DNA of 64,000 nucleotides from Nesterenkonia sphaerica (GTDB taxonomy: Bacteria; Actinomycetota; Actinomycetes; Actinomycetales; Micrococcaceae): positions 1-64,000 of the forward strand of contig NZ_VAWA01000009.1 in assembly GCF_005771565.1 (NCBI RefSeq), in the 5' to 3' direction. The first letter of the stretch is position 1, and every line of letters begins with the position of its first letter. The notes under the pieces were generated by a model, which did not search any database, had not been told where the DNA came from, and worked only from the letters and a program-made list of their open reading frames with translations. Below, piece by piece: positions 17,076 through 28,008 of this stretch. The position numbers and the translations under genes are program-made.

Positions 17076-17909
17076 ATGGGTGTTATGGAGATCAGCATCA
17101 ATACGCACACCGCAGAGCCACAGATTGAAGTCTACGCGGACCGGCCCGCGGTCACCGAGGCCATCGCCAGCAAGCTCCTCACTGTGCTGAGCGAGGCACT
17201 GGTCAGCCAGCCCGCCGCACACGTGTCCCTGACCGGCGGCGGGGCAGGAATCGCGGTGCTCACCGCGGTCAAAGACCTCCTGGAGCACAGCACCACAGTT
17301 CCCGATTGGTCGGCAGTGCACTTCTGGTGGGGCGACGAGAGGCTGCTCCCCCGGGATGATGCTGAGCGCAATGAGACTCAGGCCAGGCAGGCTTTACTGG
17401 ACGCTCTGGTCGACGAACACGGCCTGCCGGAGGAGAACATCCACCCCATGCCGACCTCCGAGGACGCCGCCCACCCGGCTGCCGGGGCGGAGATGTACGC
17501 CCAGCAGCTGGAGAGCTTCGCCCCCGAAGGCGGGATCCCGGGCCCACACGGACCACTCAATATGCCCGCCTTTGATGTCATGCTGCTGGGGGTGGGTCCA
17601 GACGGGCACATCAACAGTCTCTTTCCCGGCAAGGACTCCTTGACGGTGGTCGGTCAGACCACCGTGGGCGAGGAGGACGCCCCACAGCAGCTGGGCCCGC
17701 CGCTGCGCGTGACACTAACGTTCGATGGCATTCACACCGCGCAGCGGGTATGGACAGCGGTCACCGGAGCAGACAAGGCTGAGGCGGCCGCCCGGGCGCT
17801 GGCTGCCGAGCCCGACGTCTCAGAGGTCCCGGCCGCCAATGCCCGCGGAGCACAGGAAACGGTCTGGCACGTGGACCGCGCCGCCGCCGAGCAGCTGCCG
17901 CGCGTCTGA
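17076..17909 (+). CDS. pgl: 6-phosphogluconolactonase
   Basis: A 277-residue lactonase of the NagB/DevB fold, hydrolysing 6-phosphogluconolactone made by Zwf. Motifs are LTGGGAGIAVL near residue 50, HFWWGDERLLPRDDAERN near 83, and LLGVGPDGHINSLFPG near 170. ATG 17076 follows GAGGATAAGG closely; the ATG three codons later is an equally good choice. It is the last gene of the pentose phosphate run and converges with secG. Confidence 0.94.
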   Translation: MGVMEISINTHTAEPQIEVYADRPAVTEAIASKLLTVLSEALVSQPAAHVSLTGGGAGIAVLTAVKDLLEHSTTVPDWSAVHFWWGDERLLPRDDAERNETQARQALLDALVDEHGLPEENIHPMPTSEDAAHPAAGAEMYAQQLESFAPEGGIPGPHGPLNMPAFDVMLLGVGPDGHINSLFPGKDSLTVVGQTTVGEEDAPQQLGPPLRVTLTFDGIHTAQRVWTAVTGADKAEAAARALAAEPDVSEVPAANARGAQETVWHVDRAAAEQLPRV

Positions 17910-17916
17910 GTTCTTG

Positions 17917-17937
17917 CCCAGCGCGGCGGCTGGGTAT
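17917..17937. terminator. Weak bidirectional stem-loop between pgl and secG
   Basis: CCCAGC (17917-17922) pairs with GCTGGG (17929-17934), loop GCGGCG, followed by TATT. It sits in the 39-base gap between two converging genes and is the only terminator candidate there. Confidence 0.4.
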
Positions 17938-17948
17938 TAACCGCTGCG

Positions 17949-18200
17949 CTACCAGGAACCGGTGGTCTGAATCAGCAGCGCCAGGGTGACGATGATCAGA
18001 CCCCACACGATGCCCAGCACGATCGTCAGCCGCGTCAGGTTCCGTTCAGCGACACCAGAGGAACCCAATGAGGAGGTGATCCCGCCGCCGAACATGTCAG
18101 ACATGCCGCCCCCGCGGCCCTTGTGCAGCAGGATCAGCAGAATCAGGAGCAGGCTGATCACCAAGAGGGCGACCTGAAGCCCGACGGTCATTGCGGTCAC
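17949..18200 (-). CDS. secG: Preprotein translocase subunit SecG
   Basis: An 83-residue membrane protein with two hydrophobic helices (VALLVISLLLILLILLH and LTIVLGIVWGLIIVTLALLI). Between them lies the conserved GRGGGMSDMFGG loop, which identifies SecG. It is the non-essential partner of SecYE in the Sec channel. It is the last gene of gap-pgk-tpiA-secG on the minus strand, the usual place in actinobacteria. The start could also be the internal ATG four codons later. Confidence 0.95.
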   Translation of the reverse strand: MTAMTVGLQVALLVISLLLILLILLHKGRGGGMSDMFGGGITSSLGSSGVAERNLTRLTIVLGIVWGLIIVTLALLIQTTGSW

Positions 18201-18268
18201 ATGCGGCCTTTCGTGGACGTTCAGCAGAAATTGCGCAGCTACCAGCCTAGCAGGGCGGCTGCAGCCGG

Positions 18269-19081
18269 CTAAGCGGTGATGTGCTTTTCGAACTGGGCGA
18301 TCTTGGCGAACTCCTCGGCATCAAGTGAGGCCCCGCCGACCAGTGCGCCGTCGACGTCGGCACCTTCCAGGATCGCAGCCACGTTGCTGGACTTCACAGA
18401 TCCGCCGTAGAGGACTCGGACCGAGTCGGCGAACTCTGCTGTATAGAGCTCGGCGAGCTTGCTGCGAATAGCCTGCGCCAGTTCCTGGGCGTCCTCGGGG
18501 CCGGCGGTCTTGCCAGTGCCGATCGCCCAGACGGGTTCGTAGGCGATGACCAGTTCACTCAGCTGCTCCGCAGTGAAGCCCTGCAGCGCTGCCTCCACCT
18601 GAGCCAGCGTGTGCCGCACGTGGTCACCCGCCTCGCGCACCTGAAGTCCTTCACCCACACACAGCAGCGGGCTCAGCTGGTGGCGCAGAGCAGCCTCGAT
18701 CTTCGCATGGATCAGCTCATCATTTTCGTGGTGAATCTCACGGCGTTCGGAGTGCCCGATGAGCACCTGGGTGCAGCCCAGCTTGGCGAGGAAGCCCCCT
18801 GGGATGTCCCCGGTGTAGGCACCGGAGTCTTGCGCGGAGAGATCTTGCGCGCCGTACGTCAGGGAGAGCTTGTCCCCGGCGACCAGGGTCTGCACACTTC
18901 GGAGATCGGTGAACGGCGGAAACACCGAGACTTCGACGCGGCCGTAGTCGTGGCCGGCGTCGTCGAGGGTCCAGGCCAGCTTCTGCACCAGGGCGATGGC
19001 CTGAATATGGTCCATGTTCATCTTCCAGTTGCCGGCGATCAGCGGCCGGCGGACATACGCCCCGTCCCGTGTGGTGGTCAT
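18269..19081 (-). CDS. tpiA: Triosephosphate isomerase
   Basis: A 270-residue TIM barrel interconverting dihydroxyacetone phosphate and glyceraldehyde-3-phosphate. The catalytic set is present: lysine in AGNWKMN near residue 17, histidine in GHSERR near 110, and glutamate in [12 protein letters not shown] near 180. GGSVK lies in the phosphate-binding loop. AGGAGCAGC precedes the ATG, which overlaps the pgk stop by four bases. Confidence 0.97.
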   Translation of the reverse strand: MTTTRDGAYVRRPLIAGNWKMNMDHIQAIALVQKLAWTLDDAGHDYGRVEVSVFPPFTDLRSVQTLVAGDKLSLTYGAQDLSAQDSGAYTGDIPGGFLAKLGCTQVLIGHSERREIHHENDELIHAKIEAALRHQLSPLLCVGEGLQVREAGDHVRHTLAQVEAALQGFTAEQLSELVIAYEPVWAIGTGKTAGPEDAQELAQAIRSKLAELYTAEFADSVRVLYGGSVKSSNVAAILEGADVDGALVGGASLDAEEFAKIAQFEKHITA

Positions 19082-20316
19082 GCTGCTCCTAATGCGTCGA
19101 TTCCTGGCAGGTTCTTCCCCTCAAGATACTCCAGCGAGGCGCCGCCTCCGGTGGAGATGTGACCGAACCGGGACTCGTCAAAGCCCAGTGCCCGCACCGC
19201 GGCCGCCGAGTCCCCGCCGCCCACCACGGTGAACCCGCGAGTCTCGGTCAGCGCCCGGGCCACCGCGGCTGTGCCGTGGGCGAAGGCATCCATCTCGAAC
19301 ACGCCCATCGGCCCGTTCCAGAACACGGTCTCGGACCGGGAAATCTCGGCAGCGAACAGCGCCGCGGACTCCGGTCCGATGTCGAGACCGAGAGCCTCAG
19401 CCCCGTGGGCACCAGATTCCAGTGCTTCCAGGGGCAACACCTCATGCTCCGCATCCTCGGCGAACTTCGAGGCCATGACGATATCAGTGGGGAAGATCAG
19501 CTTGGTCCCGTGCTGTTCGGCCAACTTCATCAGTCCGGTGACAGACTTATCGTTCAGCAGGTCCGTCTCGACCAGGGACTTCCCAATCCGGTACCCCATC
19601 AGGGCCTTCGCGAGAGTGAAGACCATGCCGCCGCCGATGATGAGGCTGTCGGCTTTGGGAATGAGGTTCTCGATCACCGCGATCTTGTCTGAGACTTTGG
19701 ACCCGCCCAGCACCACGGTGTAGGGCCGCTTTGGGGAGCGGGTGAGCCGGGTCAGCACCTCCAGCTCGGTGGCCACCAGGTCTCCCTGGTAGGCGGGAAG
19801 CTTTTGCGCAATGTCATAGACCGAGGCGTGCTTGCGGTGCACCGCCCCGAAGGCGTCATTGACGAAGGCCCCGCCCTCCCCCACCAGGGCGGCCAGTTCC
19901 GTGGCAAGCTCGGCGCGTGCGGCGTCGTCCTTGGAGGTTTCGCGCGCGTCGAACCGTACGTTCTCCAACAGCAGGATCTCCCCGGCCTCCAGGGAGGCGA
20001 CCGCAGCGTGTGCCCGCGGACCCACCAGGTCCTCGGCGTGGGTCACAGAGGCGCGCGCGAGCTCTTTCATCCGCGCCGCCACCGGAGCGAGCGAGAACTC
20101 CGGATGCGGTTCACCCTTGGGCCTGCCCAGGTGAGCGGTGACCAGCACCTTCGCCCCGGCCGCGGCGAGCTTCTCCAGGACCGGCAGGGAGGCGCGAATC
20201 CGGCCGTCGTCGCCGACCTCACCTTGGATGAGGGGCACATTGAGGTCGGAGCGGACCAGTACGGTGCGCCCGGAGACACCCTGCCTGAGCAGGTCATCAA
20301 GAGTCGAAGCAGTCAT
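19078..20316 (-). CDS. pgk: Phosphoglycerate kinase
   Basis: A 412-residue two-domain kinase making ATP from 1,3-bisphosphoglycerate. It shows VRSDLNVPL near residue 20, the catalytic arginine in TAHLGRPKG, the nucleotide-loop residues GGSKVSDKI, and [13 protein letters not shown] at the C-terminal domain. Start ATG 20316 is chosen by homology ([13 protein letters not shown]); an ATG at 20343 is in frame but adds no conserved sequence. It is in the gap-pgk-tpiA-secG glycolytic operon. Confidence 0.96.
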   Translation of the reverse strand: MTASTLDDLLRQGVSGRTVLVRSDLNVPLIQGEVGDDGRIRASLPVLEKLAAAGAKVLVTAHLGRPKGEPHPEFSLAPVAARMKELARASVTHAEDLVGPRAHAAVASLEAGEILLLENVRFDARETSKDDAARAELATELAALVGEGGAFVNDAFGAVHRKHASVYDIAQKLPAYQGDLVATELEVLTRLTRSPKRPYTVVLGGSKVSDKIAVIENLIPKADSLIIGGGMVFTLAKALMGYRIGKSLVETDLLNDKSVTGLMKLAEQHGTKLIFPTDIVMASKFAEDAEHEVLPLEALESGAHGAEALGLDIGPESAALFAAEISRSETVFWNGPMGVFEMDAFAHGTAAVARALTETRGFTVVGGGDSAAAVRALGFDESRFGHISTGGGASLEYLEGKNLPGIDALGAA

Positions 20317-20376
20317 AGCTGGCGCGGTGTCCCTTCCCATCACGTCGCGCTGAACCGGGGTCCCGGTCCGCTGTTT

Positions 20377-21503
<1,127 letters not shown>

Positions 21504-21607
21504 AACTTCGTTGTTCTCAGGTGTAGCTGCAGAACGTGTTCAGTTTTCTTCAGCCTATTGTGTCATAGGCGCGACGCCGCGGCGTCGTCTTCGTCACATT
21601 CTTGCGA

Positions 21608-22231
21608 CTACGGCGTGACGAGTTTGCCTGCTCCGGCGCGTGCGGCGGCCAGGCGGGAGGCGACGTCGTCCCAGTTGACGACGTTCCACCATGCCTTGAC
21701 GTAGTCAGGCTTCACATTCTGGTAGTCCAAGTAGAAGGCGTGCTCCCACATGTCCAGCATCAGCAGCGGCGTCGTGGCCACGGGGATGCCGTTCTGCTGG
21801 TCGTAGAACTGCTCGATGACCAGGTTGCCGCCCATTGGCTCATAGGCCAGCAGCGCCCACCCCGAGCCCTGGATGGTCAGCGCCGCCTGCGTGAACTGCT
21901 CCTGGAACTTCTCAAATCCTCCGAAATACTCATCGATGGCAGCCGCCAGGTCACCTTCAGGGCGCCCCTGGCCGTTGGGCGTCATGTTTTTCCAGAAGAT
22001 GGAGTGGTTGGTGTGCCCGCCGAGGTTGAACTGCAGGTCCTTGAGCAGCTTGGGGGTGGTGGCGTAGTCGCCCTTGTCGCGAGCCTCGGCCAGCTTCTCC
22101 AGAGCGGTGTTTGCACCGCCTACGTAGGTGTTGTGGTGCTTCGAGTGGTGAAGCTCCATGATGCGGCCGGAGATGTGCGGCTCCAGGGCACCGTAGTCGT
22201 AGTCGAGCTCAGGAAGGGTGTACTCAGCCAT
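21608..22231 (-). CDS. sodA: Superoxide dismutase, Mn/Fe type
   Basis: A 207-residue enzyme removing superoxide. Metal ligands are visible: H27 in [12 protein letters not shown]81 in NHSIFW near residue 80, and the [11 protein letters not shown] motif near 160 (Asp and His). [13 protein letters not shown] is typical of the Mn/cambialistic group. AAGGAGGAACGC precedes the ATG. It stands alone between whiA and gap on the same strand, with a TAGGAT hexamer at 22283-22288 as possible -10. Confidence 0.96.
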   Translation of the reverse strand: MAEYTLPELDYDYGALEPHISGRIMELHHSKHHNTYVGGANTALEKLAEARDKGDYATTPKLLKDLQFNLGGHTNHSIFWKNMTPNGQGRPEGDLAAAIDEYFGGFEKFQEQFTQAALTIQGSGWALLAYEPMGGNLVIEQFYDQQNGIPVATTPLLMLDMWEHAFYLDYQNVKPDYVKAWWNVVNWDDVASRLAAARAGAGKLVTP

Positions 22232-22381
22232 GCGTTCCTCCTTGTGACGGGGGTTCCGAGGTCGCTGCCTCGCTGCAGATTCATCCTATGCCGCCGGGGA
22301 GCTGCGATGAAGAGGGTGAAGCCGTGTGACAGGCTCTGTTCACCGATGGAGGAACGCCTCCAGCTGGCGTCCAGGTGCCGC

Positions 22382-23362
22382 TCAGCTGTCGAGCATCTCG
22401 TCGGTGACGTGAGCCTCGGTGCCGGGAATGCCCTTGTCTTCTGCGAGTTTGTCCGCCATGGCCAGCAGCCGACGGATTCGCCCGGCGATAGCGTCCTTGG
22501 TCATGGCTGGCTCCGCCAGCCGGCCCAGTTCGTCCAGTGAGGCCTGTTTGTGCTGCAGGCGCAGCTTGCCCGCATAGGCCAGGTGTTCGGGGACGTCCTC
22601 GCCCAGGATCTCCAGGGCTCGCTCCACGCGGGCTCCGGCAGCGACTGCCGCCTGGGCGGACCTGCGGAGGTTGGCGTCGTCGAAGTTGGCCAGCCGATTG
22701 GCGGAGGCGCGGTGCTCCCGCCGCTGCCGGCGCTCCTCCCACACTTCCAGGGTCTTGTGCGCACCCATGGCGGTGAGCAGCTTGGCGATGGACTCCGCGT
22801 CTCTGATCACCACGCGATCTGCATTGCGGACCTCCCGGGCCTTGGCGAGGATGTCCATCCGGCGCGCCGCACCCACCAGGGCCAGGGCGGCCTCGGATCC
22901 GGGGCAGGTGACTTCCAGGGAGCAGGACCGCCCCGGTTCGGTGAGCGAGCCGTGGGCGAGGAAGGCGCCTCGCCAAGCGGCCACCGCATCGTCCACCGAG
23001 CCGTTGACCACCACCGCTGGCAGCCCCCGCACCGGTCGCCCCCGTCCGTCCAGCAGGCCGGTCTGACGCGCAAGCGCGTCACCGTCGCGGACCACCCGCA
23101 CCACATACCGGGAGCCCCGCTTGAGCCCATTGCCGGAGACCACAATGATTTCGCAGCCGTGCCCGAAGACTTCGCCCAGCCCGGCCCGGAGCCGCCGCGC
23201 GGTGTGCGCATGGTCCAGCTCCGCTTCAATGACGATCCGGCGCGAGATCACGTGCAACCCGCCGGAGAAGCGGAGCATGGCGGAGATCTCAGCCTTGCGC
23301 TGAGCGGTGGTGAAGACCTCCACCCGGGAGAGTTCGTTCTTGACCGATTCGGTCAGCGCCAT
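22382..23362 (-). CDS. whiA: Cell-division/sporulation regulator WhiA
   Basis: A 326-residue protein. It has an N-terminal LAGLIDADG-like fold ([21 protein letters not shown]) and a C-terminal helix-turn-helix ([27 protein letters not shown]) as in all WhiA proteins. In Streptomyces it acts with WhiB to start sporulation septation; in non-sporulating actinobacteria it affects division. It ends the uvrC-rapZ-yvcK-whiA set, conserved across Gram-positives, 63 bases after yvcK. The catalytic residues of homing nucleases are absent, as expected. Confidence 0.96.
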   Translation of the reverse strand: MALTESVKNELSRVEVFTTAQRKAEISAMLRFSGGLHVISRRIVIEAELDHAHTARRLRAGLGEVFGHGCEIIVVSGNGLKRGSRYVVRVVRDGDALARQTGLLDGRGRPVRGLPAVVVNGSVDDAVAAWRGAFLAHGSLTEPGRSCSLEVTCPGSEAALALVGAARRMDILAKAREVRNADRVVIRDAESIAKLLTAMGAHKTLEVWEERRQRREHRASANRLANFDDANLRRSAQAAVAAGARVERALEILGEDVPEHLAYAGKLRLQHKQASLDELGRLAEPAMTKDAIAGRIRRLLAMADKLAEDKGIPGTEAHVTDEMLDS

Positions 23363-23425
23363 TGGTATCTGATCCTCATGTGTGGTTCGGTTCGGCTGGT
23401 GCGCTGGAGCGTGCGCAATAGTATC

Positions 23426-24448
23426 TCAGGCGTGGAACACCTCGCTGAAGGAGATGGCCAGACGCAGCGGATCATGCACGTCCTGCTGGGTTTCTCGCCG
23501 GACCTCCCCGTACGTGATCGAAGCACCCAACTGGGCCGCCGCCTGCTCGAAGTCTGCCTGCTCCGTCTCCGCGATCGCGCGGGGATCCGCGATCACAGAG
23601 TCCACGCGCATCCCCGGGGCGTACTCGGCAATCACCTTGAGGTGATCAGCCGGAGTCATCCCGGGCGTCTCAGCAGTGTCCGGCTTGAGGTTCATCACAA
23701 TGCACCGTCTGGCCTCCGTCTCACCCAGTGCGATGCGCAGCCCGTCCAGCAGCAGGTGGGGAAGTACAGAGGTGTACCAGGACCCGGGCCCGAAGACCAC
23801 CCAGTCGGCCAGCTCGATGGAGGTCACTGCCTCCATGCACGGTTCGGCATCCTGCGGGTCCAGCTGCAGGTCGGTCAGCCTGCCGAGACTGCCGGCACGC
23901 GCGAGTTCAGCTTGGGAGCTCATACGGACCGGTTCTCCCCCGTCCTTGGGGTGCACCATCCCTGACAGCGCCAGCGGGGTGCGGGACATCGGCAGCACCT
24001 GACCGCGCGCTCCCAGCAGCGCTCCGGCCCAGCGAAGGCCGTCGACCGGGTCGCCCAGCAGCTCCCACAGCGCCACGATCAGCAGGTTGCCCATGGCGTG
24101 GTCGTCGAGGCTGCCGGTGATCCCCGCCTTGGACCTGAAGCGGTGCTGCATCACATCGGCCCATGTCCGGCCCCAGTCGGTGTCGTCACAGAGGGCGGTC
24201 AGCGCCATGCGCAGGTCTCCAGGGGGCAGCACATCCATGTCATGCCGCAGCCTGCCTGAGGAACCGCCGTCGTCCGCCACGGTACAAATCGCGGTGAGGT
24301 GCTCAGCTCCGACTATGCGCAGAGCTTTCAGCGTGGCCGAGAGGCCGTGACCCCCGCCCAGCGCTGTGACCCGGAAGGTCCTCCGGCTCGTGGGAGGGGC
24401 CATCAGCTGCGAGCTGACTGTCGGCACGGGGCCGGTCATATGGTTCAC
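23426..24448 (-). CDS. yvcK: YvcK/CofD-family UDP-GlcNAc-binding protein
   Basis: A 340-residue protein of the CofD-like fold. Motifs are TALGGGHGLSATLKAL near residue 29 and TVADDGGSSGRLR near 57, which bind the nucleotide part of UDP-sugars in homologues. Relatives (YvcK, CuvA) localise cell-wall synthesis and support growth on gluconeogenic carbon. Start GTG 24448 follows GGGAGACCCACC. It is between rapZ and whiA. Confidence 0.94.
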   Translation of the reverse strand: MNHMTGPVPTVSSQLMAPPTSRRTFRVTALGGGHGLSATLKALRIVGAEHLTAICTVADDGGSSGRLRHDMDVLPPGDLRMALTALCDDTDWGRTWADVMQHRFRSKAGITGSLDDHAMGNLLIVALWELLGDPVDGLRWAGALLGARGQVLPMSRTPLALSGMVHPKDGGEPVRMSSQAELARAGSLGRLTDLQLDPQDAEPCMEAVTSIELADWVVFGPGSWYTSVLPHLLLDGLRIALGETEARRCIVMNLKPDTAETPGMTPADHLKVIAEYAPGMRVDSVIADPRAIAETEQADFEQAAAQLGASITYGEVRRETQQDVHDPLRLAISFSEVFHA

Positions 24449-24465
24449 GGTGGGTCTCCCGCCAG

Positions 24466-25356
24466 TTACTCGCGGCCGAGATCGCGGTGAACAACGTTGA
24501 CGGTGACGTTCGGCAACTGAGCCAGCCGACGGGCCAGCTCCTCACTGATCGCCACAGAGCGGTGCTTGCCGCCCGTGCAGCCCACCGCAAGGGTCGCGTA
24601 GTGCTTGTTTTCGCGTCGGTACCCGTCCAGGACCGGTTTGAGCGCTTCCACATAGCGGTCGACGAATTCTCCGGCGCCCTCGTTCTCCAGCACGTAGTCC
24701 CGGACCCGCGCGCTCTGTCCCGTCAGCGGGCGCAGCTCTGGCACCCAATGCGGATTGGGGATGAACCTGACATCGGCCAAGTAGTTGGCATCAGCGGGCA
24801 CGCCGTACTTGAAGCCGAAACTCATCACGTTCAATCGCAGGGTGATCGGGCCGTCATCGTTGAAAAGCTCGTTGATGGCGTTGGCCAGGCCGTGGACGTT
24901 CAGATCCGTGGTGTCAATCACGATGTCAGCCTGGTCCTTCACGGGGGCGAGCAGCTCCCGCTCGGCGCGGAGCCCGTCGGGGATGCGTCCCTCCCCCTGC
25001 AGCGGGTGCGGACGCCGGCCCTGTTCGAACCGGCGGACCAGCAGCTCGTCGCTGGCTTCGAGGTACAGCACCCGGTAGTTGATGCCCGCCGCAGAGACCT
25101 GGGCCAGGCCCTCCTGCATCGAGCTGTAGAGTCCGCGGCTGCGCGCATCCAGCACCACCGCCAGCTTCTCCACCGAGCCAGGGTTGCGCGCCACCAAGTC
25201 CATCATGGTGGAGATGAGCTCCGGCGGGAGTCCCTCCACCACGTACCAGCCCATGTCCTCCAGCGCGTGGGCCGCGGTGGTGCGCCCCGCGCCAGACATT
25301 CCGGTGAGAATCAGCAGTTCGCTCTCGGGCGGTTTCACCGGCGCAAGGTCGCTCAT
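24466..25356 (-). CDS. rapZ: RapZ-family nucleotide-binding protein
   Basis: A 296-residue P-loop protein. The Walker A motif GMSGAGRTTAAHALED is near residue 18, and the C-terminal GCTGGKHRSVAISE motif near 258 belongs to the small-molecule-binding domain. In E. coli RapZ steers an RNase E-dependent sRNA that controls GlmS; in actinobacteria the RNA partner is not settled. The gene starts nine bases after uvrC. A TAGGGT six bases before ATG could give an extra leaderless transcript, or GGAGAC there could be a ribosome-binding site. Confidence 0.94.
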   Translation of the reverse strand: MSDLAPVKPPESELLILTGMSGAGRTTAAHALEDMGWYVVEGLPPELISTMMDLVARNPGSVEKLAVVLDARSRGLYSSMQEGLAQVSAAGINYRVLYLEASDELLVRRFEQGRRPHPLQGEGRIPDGLRAERELLAPVKDQADIVIDTTDLNVHGLANAINELFNDDGPITLRLNVMSFGFKYGVPADANYLADVRFIPNPHWVPELRPLTGQSARVRDYVLENEGAGEFVDRYVEALKPVLDGYRRENKHYATLAVGCTGGKHRSVAISEELARRLAQLPNVTVNVVHRDLGRE

Positions 25357-25365
25357 GTCTCCACC

Positions 25366-27249
25366 CTACTGCCCCTGCTCGTCCGCGCGAAGGTGCTGCA
25401 AAATCTTCTGTGCTGTCTCCAGGCCCAGGCCCGGAACTTCCGCGATCTCCTCGGGGGTCGCGCGCAGAATATTGGCTACGGAGCCAAAATGGGCGACGAC
25501 GGCGGCACGGCGCTTGGGACCGAGACCCGGCACCTCGTCCAGTGCTGAGGCTGTCATCTTTTTCGACCGTGTGGAGCGGTGGTAGGCGATGGCGAACCGG
25601 TGCGCCTCGTCGCGGATCCGCTGCAGCATGTAGAGCGCCTCAGAGGTCCTCGGCAGCACCAGTGGGAACTCCTCGTCACTGACCCATACCTCTTCGAGCC
25701 GCTTGGCCAGGCCGACCACCGGCATCTCGGCCAGCCCCAGATCCTGAAGCGCTCGGTGCGCAGCTGCCACCTGCGGCTGGCCACCGTCGACCACCACCAG
25801 GCTGGGCGGGTAGGCGAATTTCCCAGGATCGTCGACGTCGAGCTCGGCCGATTCTTCGAGGTACTTACTGAACCGTCGAGTCAGCACGTCATACATTGCC
25901 GAGGTGTCATCACGGGCCGCCTCGCCGCGGACGCTGAATCTCCGGTAATCCTTCTTCTTAGGCAGCCCATCCTCCAACACCACCATGGAGCCGACCACAT
26001 TGGTCCCGCCCGTGTGGGAGATGTCGAAGCACTCGATGCGCAGCAGCGGTTCCGTGAGACCCAGCTGCTCCTGCAGTTCGCGCAGCGCCGCTGAGCGAGT
26101 GGTGATGTCGCTGGACCGGCGAGCCTTATGCAGACGCAGCGCCTGCTCCGCATTCTCCTGCACGGTTTCCAGCAGGGCGGCCTTGTCCCCGCGCTGGGGC
26201 ACCCGCAGGTCGACGGCGGCTCCGCGCCGAGCGGAGAGCCACTGGGTCAGTTCGGCGCGGTTGTCGGGGACCGCGGGCACCAGGACCTCGCGCGGGATGC
26301 GTTCGGTGTCCGCCATGTCCCCGTAAATCTGCAGCACCAGCTGCTCCACCATGCCGGCGTCGTCGATCTCCTCCACCTTCTCTGAGATCCAGCCGCGCTG
26401 CCCGCGGATGCGGCCCTGGCGGACGTGGAAGACCTGGGCGCTGGCTTCCAACTCATCCTGGGCAAAGGCGAAAATGTCAGCATCGGTTTCGTCGGCGAGC
26501 ACCACCGCATTGCGTTCAAAGACCCGTTGGATCGCGTGGAGTTCGTCACGGTGCCGAGCGGCGTCCTCATACCGCAGCTCATCGACCGCCTGCTTCATCT
26601 GCGCCTCAATCCGCCGGATGTGAGGTCCGGGGCGCCCGGCCATGACCTCCACAAACTCCTCGGCAAGCTTCCGGTGGTCCTCCACGGAGATCCTGCCCAC
26701 GCACGGGGCGGAGCACTTGTCGATGTAGCCCAGCAGACAGGGGCGTCCGGCCGCTTCGGCCCGCTTGTACACCCCTGCGGAGCAGGAGCGGACCGGGAAC
26801 ACCCGAAGCATGGTGTCCACAGTGTCACGGATGGCTTTGGCGGGGTAGAACGGGCCGAAGTACTTCACCCCGGGCTTCTTGTCGCCGCGCAGCACCTGGA
26901 CCCGGGGGACCTTCTCGTTCATGGTCACCGCGAGGTAGGGATAGGACTTGTCGTCCCGGTACATGATGTTGAACCGGGGCGTATGCTGCTTGATCCAGGT
27001 GTATTCCAGCTGGATCGCTTCGAGCTCGGAGCGCACCACCGTCCATTCCACTGACGCGGCGGCATGGACCATCGCGTACGTCTTCGGGTGCAGCTGATGC
27101 ACGGAGGCGAAGTAGGTGTTCAGCCGGGACCTGAGGTTCTTGGCCTTTCCCACGTAGACAACCCGGCCGTGGGCATCGATGAACCGGTACACCCCCGGCG
27201 TGGTGGGGATCTCACCGGTCTTGGGACGGTAGCTGGCTGGGTCAGCCAT
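25366..27249 (-). CDS. uvrC: Excinuclease ABC subunit C
   Basis: A 627-residue dual-incision nuclease of nucleotide excision repair. In order it has a GIY-YIG nuclease (TPGVYRFIDAHGRVVYVGKA) at about residues 15-100, a four-cysteine-type region (CSAGVYKRAEAAGRPCLLGYIDKCSAPC), a UVR helical hairpin near 215, an RNase H-like nuclease from about 380, and C-terminal helix-hairpin-helix motifs (LDEVPGLGPKRRAAV and EIAEVPGLGLETAQKI). ATG 27249 overlaps the acyltransferase stop by 8 bases. I see no LexA box of its own. Confidence 0.97.
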   Translation of the reverse strand: MADPASYRPKTGEIPTTPGVYRFIDAHGRVVYVGKAKNLRSRLNTYFASVHQLHPKTYAMVHAAASVEWTVVRSELEAIQLEYTWIKQHTPRFNIMYRDDKSYPYLAVTMNEKVPRVQVLRGDKKPGVKYFGPFYPAKAIRDTVDTMLRVFPVRSCSAGVYKRAEAAGRPCLLGYIDKCSAPCVGRISVEDHRKLAEEFVEVMAGRPGPHIRRIEAQMKQAVDELRYEDAARHRDELHAIQRVFERNAVVLADETDADIFAFAQDELEASAQVFHVRQGRIRGQRGWISEKVEEIDDAGMVEQLVLQIYGDMADTERIPREVLVPAVPDNRAELTQWLSARRGAAVDLRVPQRGDKAALLETVQENAEQALRLHKARRSSDITTRSAALRELQEQLGLTEPLLRIECFDISHTGGTNVVGSMVVLEDGLPKKKDYRRFSVRGEAARDDTSAMYDVLTRRFSKYLEESAELDVDDPGKFAYPPSLVVVDGGQPQVAAAHRALQDLGLAEMPVVGLAKRLEEVWVSDEEFPLVLPRTSEALYMLQRIRDEAHRFAIAYHRSTRSKKMTASALDEVPGLGPKRRAAVVAHFGSVANILRATPEEIAEVPGLGLETAQKILQHLRADEQGQ

Positions 27250-27997
27250 CGGCTCCCGGGGTGCCGCCGGAGGCCGAGTCGGGCGCAGCGGGGCGAGCGT
27301 TGTAGGCGTCCACCCGCTCCTGCCCGGACAGGGCGGCGATGGCATCCATGACTGCGCTGGTGGCTTCCTTCCGGGGCTTCATGGAGTGCTTCTCGCCCAA
27401 CTTCTCGAACTGCAGCGGCGCGCCCACGCGCATCTCAAACTTCGCCGGACGCATCATGTTCTTATCCGGCGGCTGCAGCTTCTCGGTTCCGCGCAAGCCC
27501 ACTGGAATAACCGGAGCGCCGGTGGCCAAAGCCAACCAGCCCACTCCGTTCTTGCCACGGTAAAGCCGGCCGTCCCTGCTTCGGGTGCCCTCGGGGTAGA
27601 TCCCGACCCCGTGGCCTGCTTCGATAATCCCGGTCAGCCCGAAGAGCGCCTCCACGGCCCCGGACTGCCGGTCGCGGTCCACCGGCACCGACCCGAACGA
27701 CTCAAAGAAGAACCGCTTGCCCCTGCCGCGCAGCCCGGGCTGGGTGAAGTACTCGGCTTTTGCGAAGAAGCTGACCGCGCGGGGGAAGATGCCCTGAATC
27801 AGGACGGAGTCCAAGAAGCTGAGGTGGTTGGAGGCGACGATGAACCCACCGGCGTCGGGAACGTGCTCCAATCCGGTGACAGTAGGCCGGCACAGCAGGC
27901 GCACCACGCCCCCGCCCAGCTTGCGGATAGTCTCTTGGGCGGCGGTGCGGCCTTCGACGACGTCGGCCGAATCTGGTGCTTCCGGTACGGTGCTCAT
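27242..27997 (-). CDS. 1-acyl-sn-glycerol-3-phosphate acyltransferase (PlsC family)
   Basis: A 251-residue lysophospholipid acyltransferase-like protein. The catalytic HX4D motif reads NHLSFLD near residue 58 and the substrate motif PEGTRSRDG near 136. No long N-terminal membrane anchor is evident, but a hydrophobic region surrounds the active site. It probably adds the second acyl chain in phosphatidate synthesis, or acylates another lipid. It lies between uvrA and uvrC. ATG 27997 is preferred over a TTG at 28015, which would overlap uvrA. Confidence 0.9.
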   Translation of the reverse strand: MSTVPEAPDSADVVEGRTAAQETIRKLGGGVVRLLCRPTVTGLEHVPDAGGFIVASNHLSFLDSVLIQGIFPRAVSFFAKAEYFTQPGLRGRGKRFFFESFGSVPVDRDRQSGAVEALFGLTGIIEAGHGVGIYPEGTRSRDGRLYRGKNGVGWLALATGAPVIPVGLRGTEKLQPPDKNMMRPAKFEMRVGAPLQFEKLGEKHSMKPRKEATSAVMDAIAALSGQERVDAYNARPAAPDSASGGTPGADG

Positions 27998-28008
27998 CGC
28001 AAGAGAGC

